A model generated the notes under the pieces. The model did no database searches, was not told the DNA's origin, and worked only from the letters and a program-made list of their open reading frames with translations. A program made the position numbers and the translations under genes. Shown here in pieces: positions 55,058 through 64,000 of a stretch of 64,000 nucleotides of DNA. Origin of the DNA: Methylobacterium persicinum (GTDB lineage: Bacteria > Pseudomonadota > Alphaproteobacteria > Rhizobiales > Beijerinckiaceae); contig NZ_BPQX01000010.1 of NCBI RefSeq assembly GCF_022179525.1, positions 1-64,000 on the forward strand, in the 5' to 3' direction. Numbering within the stretch: the first letter of the stretch is position 1; every line of letters begins with the position of its first letter.

Positions 55058-55537
55058 ATGGCCACCAAGACCACCCGCGCGACGCAGGCCCTCGACCGGT
55101 TGGGCATCCGCTACAGCCTACACGCCTGTGAGTACGATCCCGATGCGCCGCGCATCGGCCTCCAGGCGGCCGAGGCCCTGGGGGTGGCGCCCTCCCGGGT
55201 GCTGAAGACGCTGATGGCCGCCGTCGATGGCCGCACCGTCTGCCTGCTGGTCGCCTCCGACCGGGAGGCCGCGATGAAGCGCGTCGCGGCAGCCTTCGGG
55301 GGCAAGTCCGCCGCCATGCTCAAACCCGCCGACGCCGAGCGCCTGACGGGCTACCATGTCGGCGGCATCAGCCCGCTCGGCCAGAAACGCCCCTTTCCCA
55401 CCGTCATCGACGCGGGCGCCCTCACCGATCCGGCAGCCGAAATCCACGTGAATGGCGGCGGACGCGGCCTGCAGATCCGGCTCACGGAAGGCGACCTCGT
55501 CGCCGCCCTGGCACCGCTGGTCGTCTCCCTCACCTGA
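55058..55537 (+). CDS. ybaK: Cys-tRNA(Pro)/Cys-tRNA(Cys) deacylase YbaK
   Basis: A 159-residue INS superfamily editing protein that hydrolyses mischarged Cys-tRNA(Pro). VLKTLMAAVDGRTVCLLVASD includes the catalytic Lys, and YHVGGISPLGQKRPFPTVID is the conserved GGISPLGQ block of the family. Normal length. It follows the beta-lactamase by 41 nt on the same strand, possibly from its own promoter. Confidence 0.93.
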   Translation: MATKTTRATQALDRLGIRYSLHACEYDPDAPRIGLQAAEALGVAPSRVLKTLMAAVDGRTVCLLVASDREAAMKRVAAAFGGKSAAMLKPADAERLTGYHVGGISPLGQKRPFPTVIDAGALTDPAAEIHVNGGGRGLQIRLTEGDLVAALAPLVVSLT

Positions 55538-55607
55538 GGGCCGGGTAACCGATCGTTTACCCTGCCCGCCGAATGTCCCTGAACCAGCGGATGGGCGGAG
55601 TGAAACG

Positions 55608-55952
55608 GTGCGGCTGTGCATGCGGATGGCGCTGGCCGTCGTCGCCTTCGCCGGGCCAGCCGTGGCCGCCGATCTCGGGGCGCCTTATTCCGGCGAGCCC
55701 GGCCCCGCGCCGATGCCCCGGTATTTCCCCCGCGGCGACGGCATGGAGCCCGAGGCGGCCCCGCCCCTGCCGCGCCGCCGGGTCCGGTTGGCCTGCACCC
55801 CCCGACGTGTGCCGACCCCGACCAATGCCGAAGACGATCCGAGCTATGTCGGCTCGCCCTATGGCCTCGGCCATCCCAGCTACTACGGCTTTACCCCGCC
55901 GCCGGGGATCGACGATCCGTATGGCCGCTCGGTCCTGCCCTACTGCCCATGA
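55608..55952 (+). CDS. Small exported Pro-rich hypothetical protein
   Basis: A 114-residue protein with a signal peptide (LCMRMALAVVAFAGPAVAAD, cut after AVAA) and a mature part rich in Pro, Gly, Tyr and Arg containing VRLACTPRRVPTPT and SYVGSPYGLGHPSYYGFTPP. Two cysteines remain. It starts with a GTG after GGAG at good spacing. Probably periplasmic or surface; no family recognised. Confidence 0.6.
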   Translation: MRLCMRMALAVVAFAGPAVAADLGAPYSGEPGPAPMPRYFPRGDGMEPEAAPPLPRRRVRLACTPRRVPTPTNAEDDPSYVGSPYGLGHPSYYGFTPPPGIDDPYGRSVLPYCP

Positions 55953-56021
55953 CCTGAAGGCGCTTCCCCAGGGTGGGAAGGCATGCTCTAGACCGGCCGC
56001 CGCATCAGCGAGGAACTGGTC

Positions 56022-56870
56022 GTGACTGCCTCCACCCCCCAGCACCTTTCCGATTTTCCCGCCCTGCGCGCGGCCGTGGCCGCATGGCGGGGGGCGGGCG
56101 AGCGTGTGGCGCTGGTGCCTACCATGGGGGCCCTCCACGAAGGACACCTGCACCTGGTGGCCGAGGCGAAGCGGCTCGCCCCGCGGGTCGTGGTCAGCAT
56201 CTTCGTGAACCCGACCCAGTTCGGCCCCAACGAGGATTACGCGCGCTATCCCCGCGATGTCGCCGCCGACCTCGCGGTCCTGTCCGGAGCCGGCGCGGAT
56301 GCCGCCTGGACGCCCGATGTCGCCACCATGTACCCGGCGGGTTTCGCCACGCGGATCGATGTGGCAGGGCTCACGGATGGGCTCTGCGGCCCCCTTCGGC
56401 CCGGCCACTTCTCGGGCGTCGCCACGGTGGTGACCAAGCTCCTTAATCAGGTCCGCCCCGATGTCGCGCTGTTCGGGGAGAAGGACTTCCAACAATTGCA
56501 GGTGATCCGGCAGGTGGTCGCCGACCTGGACATGGCCGTCGCGATCCACGGCGTGCCGACGATCCGGGAGGCGGACGGGCTCGCCCTGTCCTCCCGCAAT
56601 CGCTACCTCTCCGTCGAGGAGCGACGCCGGGCGCCGCGACTCCACGCCGTGCTCGCGGACATCGCCGCCCGGACGCGCGACGGCGCTCCCGTGGCGGGCC
56701 CCGTCGCGGAGGGGATGGCGGTCCTGGGGGAGGCGGGGTTCACGGTCCAGTATCTCGCGGTCTGCGATGCGCGGACCCTCATCCCCGTGGAGCGGGTCGC
56801 TGGCCCGGCCCGGGTGCTGGCCGCAGCCATCCTCGGCCGGACCCGGCTCATCGACAACGTTCCCGTCTGA
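56022..56870 (+). CDS. panC: Pantothenate synthetase
   Basis: Condenses pantoate and beta-alanine with ATP to give pantothenate for coenzyme A. LVPTMGALHEGHLHLV is the HIGH-like nucleotide-binding motif (residues 26-41), SIFVNPTQFGPNED binds pantoate, and LALSSRNRYLS is the KMSKS-like motif. At 282 residues it is complete. The GTG at 56022 follows GAGGA. panB is not adjacent. Confidence 0.97.
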   Translation: MTASTPQHLSDFPALRAAVAAWRGAGERVALVPTMGALHEGHLHLVAEAKRLAPRVVVSIFVNPTQFGPNEDYARYPRDVAADLAVLSGAGADAAWTPDVATMYPAGFATRIDVAGLTDGLCGPLRPGHFSGVATVVTKLLNQVRPDVALFGEKDFQQLQVIRQVVADLDMAVAIHGVPTIREADGLALSSRNRYLSVEERRRAPRLHAVLADIAARTRDGAPVAGPVAEGMAVLGEAGFTVQYLAVCDARTLIPVERVAGPARVLAAAILGRTRLIDNVPV

Positions 56871-56879
56871 CGCGCGTCG

Positions 56880-58367
56880 TCAGCTCGCCCTGCGGAGGAG
56901 GGAGCGGAAGGAGCGCCGCTCCGTCCCCGGATCGTCGGCCGGCGGCGGGGGAGGTGGGGCTTCCTGCGGCAGGGCCGCCAGGATCTCGCCCCGCACCGGC
57001 CGCGCTGGCGCGAAGGCAGCACCCTGCGCGAAGGGCACGTTCAGATCGATGAGGTCCGGCACGTCCGCCTCCGTCTCGACGTCGGTGACGACGAAGCGGA
57101 TCCGCGCCCGGGCGAGGGCAGGGGCGAGATCCTCCACCGCGAGGTCGCTCAGGGCACCCCGGGCCGCCGCCGGCTGCAGAAGCAGTGAGGCAGGCACCTT
57201 CACCTGACCGATGCCCTGATCGGCCATCTCCCGGGTGTCGAAGCGGAGGTCTGTCGGTCGGTCGAGGCAGAAGCCGACCCGCCCGCGCAGGGCCGTGAGG
57301 AGCGCACGCTGGCCGCTGTCGAGCCCTCGCCAACTAGCCTGCGGCAGGGCGATCTCGAGGGCGGCGAGGTCCTGCCCGTCGCCCGCCATCCGGGCGATCT
57401 CCTTCAGGAAACCCGGCTCGAACAGCGAGAGGGGCGACAGGCCATAGGTGACACGGGCGTCGCTGCCGCGGCGCAGGAGGTGGCGAACGATGCTTTCGGC
57501 CCGGGCCAGCATGCGCCGGTCGAGTTCCGTCGTCCGCCCATTCCGCTCCAGAGCCGAAAGATAGTGGACCGGTTCGAGAGACTCTTCGTCGATGCGCAGC
57601 CGGGCCACGGCCTCGTAGGCCACGACCTTACGCTGGGGCAGCGTCACGACGGGCTGCAGGTAGACGTCGAGGCGCCCCCTATCGAAGGCGGCGATGATGG
57701 CAGCCTCACTGGGCGCCCGGGGCGTCTCCAAGCGACGGGGTGGGATGGGCCGGGGCACCGGAAGGGGAGCGGGCTCGACGACATTGGCAGCCGGGGGTTC
57801 GGGCAACCGCGACAGGATGGGCGGTGTCCATGCCTGCTCCACCGACGACGGCCGGGGCGGAGGGGCCGGAGGTACCACGGGGGCCATTTCCGCCATCACC
57901 GGGATCCGGGGCATCGGCTCTGGTTGGGGTTCCGGGGCTGCAGCTTGCTGCGCCCTTGCCGCATCTCTGGCCTTCAAGGCGGCGATCTCATCGTCCTGGC
58001 TTCGGATCACCGCGCTGAGATCGCGCACGATCCCGCTGAGGAGACCGATCTCGACGGTCAGCTCATGCACCTCCGCGCGCAGGCCTTCTGGGGGTGAAGC
58101 GTCCGGGTGTGGAGCCGCCACTTGCTCGGCCTTGAGGAGCCGCTGGGACAGGACGTTGACTTCCTGCGAGAGCTTCTCGCACCGCGCCTTCAGCCCGGAG
58201 CCACGGCCGAGTGCCGTTCCAGCACCCAGGCATCCCACGGCGCCGAGGGCGAAGGCAGCGGTGGATGGGAAGAAGACAGCGAGGGGACCAAGCGTGACGA
58301 CACCGAGGAGTCCGGCGGCCCATAGCCCTGTATGCCGGCCGAATAACCGGGCCATCGTCGCCATCAT
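56880..58367 (-). CDS. Membrane protein with coiled coil and degenerate EAL domain (TipF-like)
   Basis: A 495-residue protein: two N-terminal membrane helices (residues 14-48), a coiled coil (about 60-135), a Pro-rich linker (140-225), and a C-terminal EAL domain (228-460). The EAL motif reads YEAVARL; the Asn, Asp-Asp-Phe and AEGVE positions read GLSP, CLDRP and TDVET, so phosphodiesterase activity is doubtful. This layout is that of Caulobacter TipF, which binds cyclic di-GMP and places the flagellum. A c-di-GMP-binding or scaffold role at a flagellar pole is inferred; no flagellar cluster is adjacent. Confidence 0.8.
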   Translation of the reverse strand: MMATMARLFGRHTGLWAAGLLGVVTLGPLAVFFPSTAAFALGAVGCLGAGTALGRGSGLKARCEKLSQEVNVLSQRLLKAEQVAAPHPDASPPEGLRAEVHELTVEIGLLSGIVRDLSAVIRSQDDEIAALKARDAARAQQAAAPEPQPEPMPRIPVMAEMAPVVPPAPPPRPSSVEQAWTPPILSRLPEPPAANVVEPAPLPVPRPIPPRRLETPRAPSEAAIIAAFDRGRLDVYLQPVVTLPQRKVVAYEAVARLRIDEESLEPVHYLSALERNGRTTELDRRMLARAESIVRHLLRRGSDARVTYGLSPLSLFEPGFLKEIARMAGDGQDLAALEIALPQASWRGLDSGQRALLTALRGRVGFCLDRPTDLRFDTREMADQGIGQVKVPASLLLQPAAARGALSDLAVEDLAPALARARIRFVVTDVETEADVPDLIDLNVPFAQGAAFAPARPVRGEILAALPQEAPPPPPPADDPGTERRSFRSLLRRAS

Positions 58368-58540
58368 CCGTCACAAGAGATTGTCCGAGCGGCGACCTGT
58401 GCCCCCAGAATCAGTCAGAGGAAAGGTGTCGCCGAGCCGACCCCTTCGGGCAAGCCCTCACCGCAAATGCATGCGGCTTTTTCGTAACCTGTGGCCGTGG
58501 GAGAACGTTGGCCGCGACCGCTGCGAGGCCGACGCCGGTC

Positions 58541-58560
58541 GTTGTTTCACGTGAAACAAC
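58541..58560. promoter_or_regulatory. parS centromere-like site 1
   Basis: TGTTTCACGTGAAACA is a perfect 16-bp match to the consensus bound by chromosomal ParB, extended to a 20-bp perfect palindrome by flanking GT/AC bases. It lies between the TipF-like gene and a small membrane protein gene, 4 kb from parB. Confidence 0.93.
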
Positions 58561-58569
58561 TGCTCACCA

Positions 58570-58719
58570 TCAGGCGCGGGTGAGATACATCCCGGCCATG
58601 AGAAAGGCGAAGGCGGCCAACCCAAACGCGCCTTCCTTTCGATGAGTCTTATCGAGGAAGTGAGACACCGCTCCGGCCGCACAGCACACGGAGCCGATAC
58701 CGATTGCCAAGGACGACAT
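58570..58719 (-). CDS. Small membrane protein
   Basis: A 49-residue protein with two short hydrophobic helices (SLAIGIGSVCCAAGAVSHFL and GAFGLAAFAFLMAGMYLT) and a basic turn (DKTHRKE). GGAGG lies 5 nt before the ATG. Its stop ends 10 nt before parS site 1. Function unknown; its size and ribosome site support reality. Confidence 0.6.
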   Translation of the reverse strand: MSSLAIGIGSVCCAAGAVSHFLDKTHRKEGAFGLAAFAFLMAGMYLTRA

Positions 58720-59119
58720 CACAGCCTCCCCTCCGATTAACAGCACGACGGTCGAGACACTCGCTCCCGGTCCTGTGCTGTGAGCCACACCTCGCTCTTC
58801 ACCACCGCGTTATGAATATGCGGCTATTCATCGACGATCAAGTTTTCAGACTATTCATCGCGATCAAAAGGCCCGACCGGGACCAACTTCTGCTGTTTCG
58901 AATAGTTTTGCTGTATTTTTGGCACTTAATTGAACAGCATTTGCGCAGTCATGGCGCCTGGCCAGGCAATTCCCGATACGCCGCTCGCGAATCACCCCGC
59001 AACTCAGCCCGCGTGATCTCCGACTGCGAACGCACATTCCGGCATCGTTCGGGGCAAAGCAGATTGGGTGAGGAGCCTCTCGCGTTGACCGGACGCGGGT
59101 CGCCCGCGTAAGCACAGGC
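58720..59119. other. AT-rich region upstream of mnmG
   Basis: A 400-nt gap with an AT-rich core (58805-58935) and direct repeats of CTATTCATCG with CGATCAA. It carries the promoter of mnmG and perhaps of the minus-strand small gene. No DnaA-box cluster (TTATCCACA) was found, so it is not called an origin. Confidence 0.55.
58824..58867 (+). repeat. Direct repeats upstream of mnmG
   Basis: CTATTCATCGACGATCAA and CTATTCATCGCGATCAA start 27 nt apart, and an inverted TATTCAT lies just upstream (58812-58818). The repeats could be regulator sites. They lie about 250 nt before mnmG. Confidence 0.6.
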
Positions 59120-61006
59120 ATGCCCACGTCCCGTTCCGACCGCTTCGACGTGATCGTCGTCGGCGGAGGCCATGCCGGTGTCGAAGCCGCTGCGGCCGCC
59201 GCCCGCTGCGGCGCGCAGACAGCCCTCGTCACCCACGATCCGGCGACGATCGGGGCCATGTCCTGCAACCCGGCCATCGGCGGCCTGGGGAAGGGTCACC
59301 TTGTCCGTGAGGTCGACGCCCTCGACGGGCTGATGGGCCAGGTGGCCGATGCCGCCGGCATCCAGTTCCGGCTCCTGAACCGGCGCAAGGGGCCGGCCGT
59401 GCGCGGTCCGCGGACGCAGGCCGACCGCAAGCTCTACGCCTCGGCCATGCAGGCGGCCATCGCGGCCACGGACAATCTGCAGGTAATCGCCGGGGCCTGC
59501 GAAGATTTGCTGTGGGATGCCGGGGGGCACCTTGCCGGGATCGTCCTGGCCGACGGCACGAATCTCGGCGCCCCCGCCGTCGTGCTGACGACGGGCACGT
59601 TCCTCCGCGGCCTCATCCATATCGGCGAGAGGCAGATTCCCGCCGGGCGGGTCGGTGAAGCCCCCGCGGTCGGGCTGGCCCTCAGCCTCGACCGTCTTGG
59701 CCTTCGCCTCGGGCGCTTGAAGACCGGCACGCCGCCGCGCCTCGCCCGAGACAGCATCGCCTGGTCGAGCCTGGAGATGCAGGCCGCTGACGACGATCCC
59801 GTGCCGTTCTCGACGTTGACCGAGCGGATCACCACGCCGCAGATCGCGTGCGGTATCACGCGGACGACTCAGGCAGTCCACGACCTGATCCGCGAGAACC
59901 TCCACCGCTCGCCCATGTATTCCGGTGGGATCGCCAGCCGGGGGCCGCGCTATTGCCCCTCCATCGAGGACAAGGTGGTCCGCTTCGGCGACCGGGAAGG
60001 CCATCAGATCTTCCTCGAACCCGAGGGTCTGGACGACCCGGTCGTCTATCCCAACGGAATTTCGACCGCTCTCCCGGAGGAAGTCCAGCACGCCATCGTC
60101 CGGGTCATCCCCGGCCTCGAGCGGGCCGAGATCCTGCGGCCGGGCTATGCCATCGAGTACGATTACGTCGATCCCCGGGAGCTCGACGCCGCCTTGCAGG
60201 TGAAGCGCCAGCCCGGCCTCTTCCTCGCCGGCCAGATCAACGGGACGACCGGCTACGAGGAAGCCGCAGGGCAGGGGCTCGTGGCGGGCCTGAACGCCGC
60301 GCGCTTTGCGGGCGGCCTCACCCCCGCAGCCTTCGACCGGGCAGAATCCTACCTCGGCGTGATGATCGACGATCTGATCACCCACGGGGTCAGCGAGCCC
60401 TACCGGATGTTCACCTCGCGCTCTGAGTACCGGCTGAGCCTGCGGGTCGACAACGCGGACGAGCGTCTGACACCCCGGGGCGTTGCTCTGGGCGTCGTCG
60501 GACATCACCGGGCCGACCATTTCGCGCGCTCCCGCTCCGCCCTCGACGCGGCGCGCGCCACCCTGGACGCCCTCAGCCTTACCCCCAATGAGGCAGCCTC
60601 CCACGGGATCAATCTGAACCGGGACGGGATCCGACGGACTGCCTTCCAGCTCCTGTCCTATCCCGAGATCGACTGGAACCGGCTCGCCGCCGTCTGGCCG
60701 GACCTCGCCGGAATCCCCCCGCGGATCGCCGACAGGCTGCGGACCGATGCGACCTATGCGGTGTATCTCGCTCGCCAGACCGCCGACATCGCGGCCTTCC
60801 GCCGGGACGAGGCCGTCCGGCTACCCGAGGGTTTGGACTATGCCGGCATCAGCGGCCTCTCGAACGAGATGCGGTTGAAGCTTGAGACCGTGAGGCCTGG
60901 AACCCTCGGTCAGGCCGCCCGCATCGAGGGCGTGACGCCCGCAGCCCTCACGCTCCTCGCGGCCCACGCGAAGCGCGGTGACCGGCGTGGGCGGACAGCC
61001 GCATGA
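59120..61006 (+). CDS. mnmG: tRNA uridine 5-carboxymethylaminomethyl modification enzyme MnmG (GidA)
   Basis: FAD- and NADH-dependent partner of MnmE in wobble-uridine modification. [20 protein letters not shown] is the FAD motif, and [20 protein letters not shown] and [12 protein letters not shown] are family signatures. At 628 residues it is full length. Its end overlaps rsmG by ATGA, beginning the mnmG-rsmG-parA-parB cluster typical of bacterial segregation loci. Confidence 0.98.
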   Translation: MPTSRSDRFDVIVVGGGHAGVEAAAAAARCGAQTALVTHDPATIGAMSCNPAIGGLGKGHLVREVDALDGLMGQVADAAGIQFRLLNRRKGPAVRGPRTQADRKLYASAMQAAIAATDNLQVIAGACEDLLWDAGGHLAGIVLADGTNLGAPAVVLTTGTFLRGLIHIGERQIPAGRVGEAPAVGLALSLDRLGLRLGRLKTGTPPRLARDSIAWSSLEMQAADDDPVPFSTLTERITTPQIACGITRTTQAVHDLIRENLHRSPMYSGGIASRGPRYCPSIEDKVVRFGDREGHQIFLEPEGLDDPVVYPNGISTALPEEVQHAIVRVIPGLERAEILRPGYAIEYDYVDPRELDAALQVKRQPGLFLAGQINGTTGYEEAAGQGLVAGLNAARFAGGLTPAAFDRAESYLGVMIDDLITHGVSEPYRMFTSRSEYRLSLRVDNADERLTPRGVALGVVGHHRADHFARSRSALDAARATLDALSLTPNEAASHGINLNRDGIRRTAFQLLSYPEIDWNRLAAVWPDLAGIPPRIADRLRTDATYAVYLARQTADIAAFRRDEAVRLPEGLDYAGISGLSNEMRLKLETVRPGTLGQAARIEGVTPAALTLLAAHAKRGDRRGRTAA

Positions 61007-61629
61007 CGGATCGGGCCCGCGAACAGGTCCTTCGGGATTACGATGTTTCACGTGAAACAACGCAGTCCCTCGACACCTACGTCGCTCAGCTCGCACGCTG
61101 GCAGACGGTAAAGAACCTCGTCGGCCCATCGACCCTGTCAGAGGTCTGGAGCCGCCATGTGGCGGACGCCCTCCAACTTCTCACCCTCGCACCGGACGCC
61201 AAAACGTGGCTCGATCTCGGCTCAGGCGCCGGCATTCCCGGACTCATCCTGGCCATCGCAGGGAGGGAGCGGGGCATCCGGGTGACGCTGGTCGAGAGCA
61301 ACGCGCGCAAGTGCGCCTTCCTCACCGAGGCCGCCCGTTTGACCGGGGCGCCGGCCGCGATCCGCAACACCCGGATCGAAGGGGTGATCGCGACGCTCGC
61401 CGGCACGGATGTGGTCTGCGCCCGCGCCCTCGCCCCCCTCGACCAGCTGCTTGCGTGGTCGGAACCACTGTTGAAATCCGGCACCATGGGCTTGTTTCCG
61501 AAGGGCCGGGATGTCCAGGCGGAATTGACCCAGGCGACCACCCGGTGGACAGTCGCCCACGATCTCGTGCCGAGTCGGACCGACCCAGACGCCCGGATCG
61601 TCCGGGTGTCAGCCCTTACCGCGAACTGA
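61003..61629 (+). CDS. rsmG: 16S rRNA (guanine-N7) methyltransferase RsmG (GidB)
   Basis: Methylates G527 of 16S rRNA using [22 protein letters not shown] is the SAM-binding motif and [18 protein letters not shown] follows as in the family. A perfect parS lies in its first codons (residues DVSRETTQ), so the coding sequence and the centromere share bases. parA starts 7 nt after its stop. Confidence 0.97.
   Translation: MTDRAREQVLRDYDVSRETTQSLDTYVAQLARWQTVKNLVGPSTLSEVWSRHVADALQLLTLAPDAKTWLDLGSGAGIPGLILAIAGRERGIRVTLVESNARKCAFLTEAARLTGAPAAIRNTRIEGVIATLAGTDVVCARALAPLDQLLAWSEPLLKSGTMGLFPKGRDVQAELTQATTRWTVAHDLVPSRTDPDARIVRVSALTAN
61044..61059. promoter_or_regulatory. parS centromere-like site 2, inside rsmG
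   Basis: A second perfect TGTTTCACGTGAAACA, located at codons 14-19 of rsmG and 1.5 kb upstream of parB. It is embedded in coding sequence. Confidence 0.92.
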
Positions 61630-61636
61630 GCCCCCG

Positions 61637-62494
61637 ATGAGCGACGCGACGACCGTCGACGCCTCCGAGCGCCCCGCCACCGGCCAGCCGGTCAAGCCCC
61701 TGCGCATCCTCGCCCTGGCGAACCAGAAGGGGGGCGTCGGCAAGACCACGACGGCCATCAACCTCGGCACCGCCCTGGCGGCCATCGGTGAGGAGGTGCT
61801 GGTGGTCGATCTCGACCCCCAGGGCAACGCGTCGACGGGCCTCGGCATCGAGAAGGCTCGGCGCCGGATCTCGACCTACGATCTCATGGCGGGGGAGGCG
61901 AGCCTTGCCCAGACCGTGATCCCTACCGCCGTGCCGCGGCTCTCCATCGCGCCTTCCACCATGGACCTCCTTGGTCTGGAAATGGAGATGGCGACGTCCC
62001 AGGATCGGGCACACCGCCTGCGCAATGCCCTGCGGAGCATGGCCAAGTCCGAGAGCCTGAAGCGCATCAGCTACGTGCTGATCGACTGTCCGCCCTCCCT
62101 CAACCTGTTGACGATCAACGCCCTGGCGGCCGCGGATGCCGTGCTTGTGCCCCTGCAATGCGAGTTCTTCGCCCTGGAGGGCCTCAGCCAGCTCCTGCGC
62201 ACCGTCGAGCAGGTACGCGGCGCCCTGAACCCACGCCTGACCATCCAGGGCATCGTGCTGACGATGTTCGACCCGCGCAATAACCTGTCGGCCCAGGTGG
62301 TGGCGGATGTCCGCGGCTTCATGGGCGACAAGGTCTACGAGACCATGATCCCCCGGAACGTCCGCGTCTCGGAGGCTCCCTCGCACGGCAAGCCGGCTTT
62401 GTTGTACGATCTGAAATGCGCCGGCAGCCAAGCCTATCTGCGGCTCGCCTCCGAGGTGATCCAGCGGGAGGGCCGCGTCCCCGCGGCGGCGTGA
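61637..62494 (+). CDS. parA: Chromosome partitioning ATPase ParA
   Basis: A Walker-type ATPase that binds nucleoid DNA and moves ParB-parS complexes toward the pole. NQKGGVGKTTTAINLGTALA is the deviant Walker A with the intra-dimer Lys, VVDLDPQGNASTGLG and YVLIDCPPSLNLLTINAL follow. 285 residues; the short N-terminus lacks a plasmid-type regulatory domain, consistent with chromosomal ParA. Confidence 0.97.
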   Translation: MSDATTVDASERPATGQPVKPLRILALANQKGGVGKTTTAINLGTALAAIGEEVLVVDLDPQGNASTGLGIEKARRRISTYDLMAGEASLAQTVIPTAVPRLSIAPSTMDLLGLEMEMATSQDRAHRLRNALRSMAKSESLKRISYVLIDCPPSLNLLTINALAAADAVLVPLQCEFFALEGLSQLLRTVEQVRGALNPRLTIQGIVLTMFDPRNNLSAQVVADVRGFMGDKVYETMIPRNVRVSEAPSHGKPALLYDLKCAGSQAYLRLASEVIQREGRVPAAA

Positions 62495-62570
62495 CGGCGC
62501 ATTCGGTGCCAACGATTGGCCCTGCCGCCGACGGCGCGGGGCGTTCCGAAGACTGAGAACAGGTGAGACG

Positions 62571-63467
62571 ATGGCGGAGGAGGTCGCAAGGCCCCGGCTG
62601 GGGCGCGGACTCGCGGCCCTGATCGGTGATTTCGGAGATGCGGCGCAGCCCCCGCCCAAGCACGAGGGCCAGCGCAAGGTTGCCGTCGAGTTCCTGCGGC
62701 CGAACCCGCGCAATCCCCGCCGGCACTTCGGCGAGGAGGAACTGTCCGAACTCGCCGGGTCGATCAAGGCCCGGGGCCTGATCCAGCCTATCGTGGTGCG
62801 GCCCATGGCCGACGTGCCAGGCGCATTCGAGATCGTCGCGGGCGAGCGCCGCTGGCGGGCTGCCCAGCGGGCGGGGCTCGATGAGGTGCCCGTCGTCGTC
62901 GTGGAGATCGACGACCGGGCCTCCCTCGAATTCGCGATCCTGGAGAACGTCCAGCGGGCCGACCTCAACCCCATCGAAGAGGCGTCCGGCTACGAGCGCC
63001 TGATGCGGGATTTCTCCTACACGCAGCGGGAGTTGGCGGAGATCCTCGGCAAGAGCCGCAGCCATCTCGCGAACACGCTCCGGCTCCTCAACCTGCCGCC
63101 GGCGGTCCAGGACCGGCTGAGCGCCGGGGAGATCACCGCCGGCCATGCCCGGGCCCTGCTCGCCCTGCGCGATCCGGAGGCGACGGCCCGGCGCATTGTC
63201 GCCGAAGGCCTGTCCGTCCGCGAGGTCGAGGCGCTGGCCGCCGCCGAGGCGGAGCCCTCAGAAACGCCGCGCCCCGGCCGGCCGCGCCTCGCCGCCGAGC
63301 GGCCGGCCCCCGTCCGCTCCCTTGAGCTTCGCCTGCATCAGGCGCTCGGCGTCAGCGTGAGCTATCGCCCGAAGGATGACGAGACGGGGGAGATCCGTCT
63401 GCGCTACGCCAACCGCACCGAACTGCAGACGCTGCTCGATCGGCTGAAGGTTCCGACGGACGACTGA
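62571..63467 (+). CDS. parB: Chromosome partitioning protein ParB
   Basis: CTP-dependent DNA clamp that loads at parS. LGRGLAALIGD is the N-terminal ParA-contact motif, GERRWRAAQRAGL the C-II/CTP-binding box, YTQRELAEILGKSRSHLANTLRLL the helix-turn-helix, and the last 60 residues dimerise. 298 residues. It follows parA by 76 nt and would act on the two nearby parS sites. Confidence 0.97.
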   Translation: MAEEVARPRLGRGLAALIGDFGDAAQPPPKHEGQRKVAVEFLRPNPRNPRRHFGEEELSELAGSIKARGLIQPIVVRPMADVPGAFEIVAGERRWRAAQRAGLDEVPVVVVEIDDRASLEFAILENVQRADLNPIEEASGYERLMRDFSYTQRELAEILGKSRSHLANTLRLLNLPPAVQDRLSAGEITAGHARALLALRDPEATARRIVAEGLSVREVEALAAAEAEPSETPRPGRPRLAAERPAPVRSLELRLHQALGVSVSYRPKDDETGEIRLRYANRTELQTLLDRLKVPTDD

Positions 63468-63506
63468 TCCGGGATTACCGGAGGGGGGGCCGCCCTTCGG
63501 GTGTCC

Positions 63507-64000
63507 TCAGGGGCGGCGACGCCCCGCCTCGGCGATCCGCAGAAGGGCGGCCGAGGCCAAGGCTTCGGCGAGGCTGGGCTCGGCCCGGCGGCAGGCCAGC
63601 ACCGCCTGCTGCAGGATGTCGGTGGCCTGCCGCAGGCGTCCCGGGCCCCACACTGCCAGCTGCCGCTCGATGCTGGGCTTGCGCTTGAAATGAAGGCCCC
63701 GCCACGCGGCGGCCATCGCCGCCGGTGTCTTGTCCGGGTTGTCCAGGCGCAAGGCCAGGAGGGTCAAGGCGTGGCGCAGGGCGCTGCCGAGCACCTGCCC
63801 CGGATCGAGCCCCTCCAACCGGAAACGGCGGGAATCGCGTTCGACGGCGTCGGCCCGCCCATCGAAAGCCGCATCCACCAGGGTGTTGAGGACGCTCGCG
63901 GCCACGTCACTCGCCGTCGTCTCGACGTCGTCGAGGGACACCGTCCCCTTTCCGGCGGCGTAGAGGGCGAGCTTCTCGATCTCCATCAGGCTCGCCCGGC
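63507..64000 (-). CDS. holA: DNA polymerase III delta subunit (HolA), C-terminal part
   Basis: Clamp-loader subunit that opens the beta clamp. The visible 165 residues cover the C-terminal helical domain: GKGTVSLDDVETTASDVAAS, LTLLALRLDNP and KRKPSIERQLAVWGPGRLRQ. The frame is open to the right edge, so the start and N-terminal ATPase-like domains lie outside the window. It converges on parB with a 39-nt gap. Confidence 0.85.
   Translation of the reverse strand, partial: RASLMEIEKLALYAAGKGTVSLDDVETTASDVAASVLNTLVDAAFDGRADAVERDSRRFRLEGLDPGQVLGSALRHALTLLALRLDNPDKTPAAMAAAWRGLHFKRKPSIERQLAVWGPGRLRQATDILQQAVLACRRAEPSLAEALASAALLRIAEAGRRRP

Noticed and set aside
58720-59119. Replication origin upstream of mnmG
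   Set aside because: AT-rich and near parAB, but no DnaA-box cluster or dnaA/hemE context was found.

Overview
The window is about 70% GC and densely coded. It reads as the main chromosome of an alphaproteobacterium, most likely a Methylobacteriaceae (Methylobacterium-type) methylotroph. The reasons are the order mnmG-rsmG-parA-parB-holA with nearby parS palindromes, a NepR/EcfG general stress pair, a PmtA-type methyltransferase, a methylotrophy-type formate-tetrahydrofolate ligase, and dispersed palindromes of a kind common in Rhizobiales. No transposase, phage gene, rRNA operon or CRISPR array was found. The genus is an inference.

Layout. 0-4 kb: acyltransferase and glycosyltransferase pair (perhaps carotenoid or glycolipid decoration), cutA, nadK, PmtA-like methyltransferase. 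4-8 kb: dnaK-dnaJ behind a heat-shock-like promoter. 8-15 kb: an exported LprI-like protein, YqgE, peroxiredoxin, DedA, a membrane-anchored Mrr-type nuclease and a large acyl-CoA synthetase/GNAT fusion. 15-18.5 kb: nepR-ecfG, an AT-rich island, and eutBC behind a sigma-54-like promoter. 18.4-21.6 kb: an FNR-type oxygen regulator flanked by two universal stress genes, each preceded by the same FNR-like box. 21.9-26.7 kb: manC, a small membrane-protein gene broken by an in-frame amber codon, an XRE regulator, two tRNAs and a FUSC transporter. 27-39.4 kb: zwf, an SDR, a Tat-type GH10 xylanase, an L,D-transpeptidase, Dps, an isochorismatase-like hydrolase, an asparaginase variant, a repeat-containing hypothetical, leuS and the PLP homeostasis protein. 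39.6-47.4 kb: a PetP/PetR-like MarR plus response-regulator pair, ftfL, a long TPR protein, an orphan FlgC-like protein and ETF-QO. 47.6-52.7 kb: uracil-DNA glycosylase, zinc metallopeptidase, ABC-F ATPase and a DUF2891 protein. 52.7-64 kb: mnmE, class A beta-lactamase, ybaK, panC, a TipF-like degenerate EAL protein, then the segregation locus with two perfect parS sites, ending in a partial holA.

Three families of short palindromes lie between the genes: six copies of a 107-110 bp element sited 24-86 nt after stop codons, three long and at least two collapsed copies of a second element, and two CTCTCCCC/GGGGAGAG hairpins. The points most worth following are the FNR-Usp module, the amber-interrupted gene, the collapsed palindromes and the TipF-like protein.
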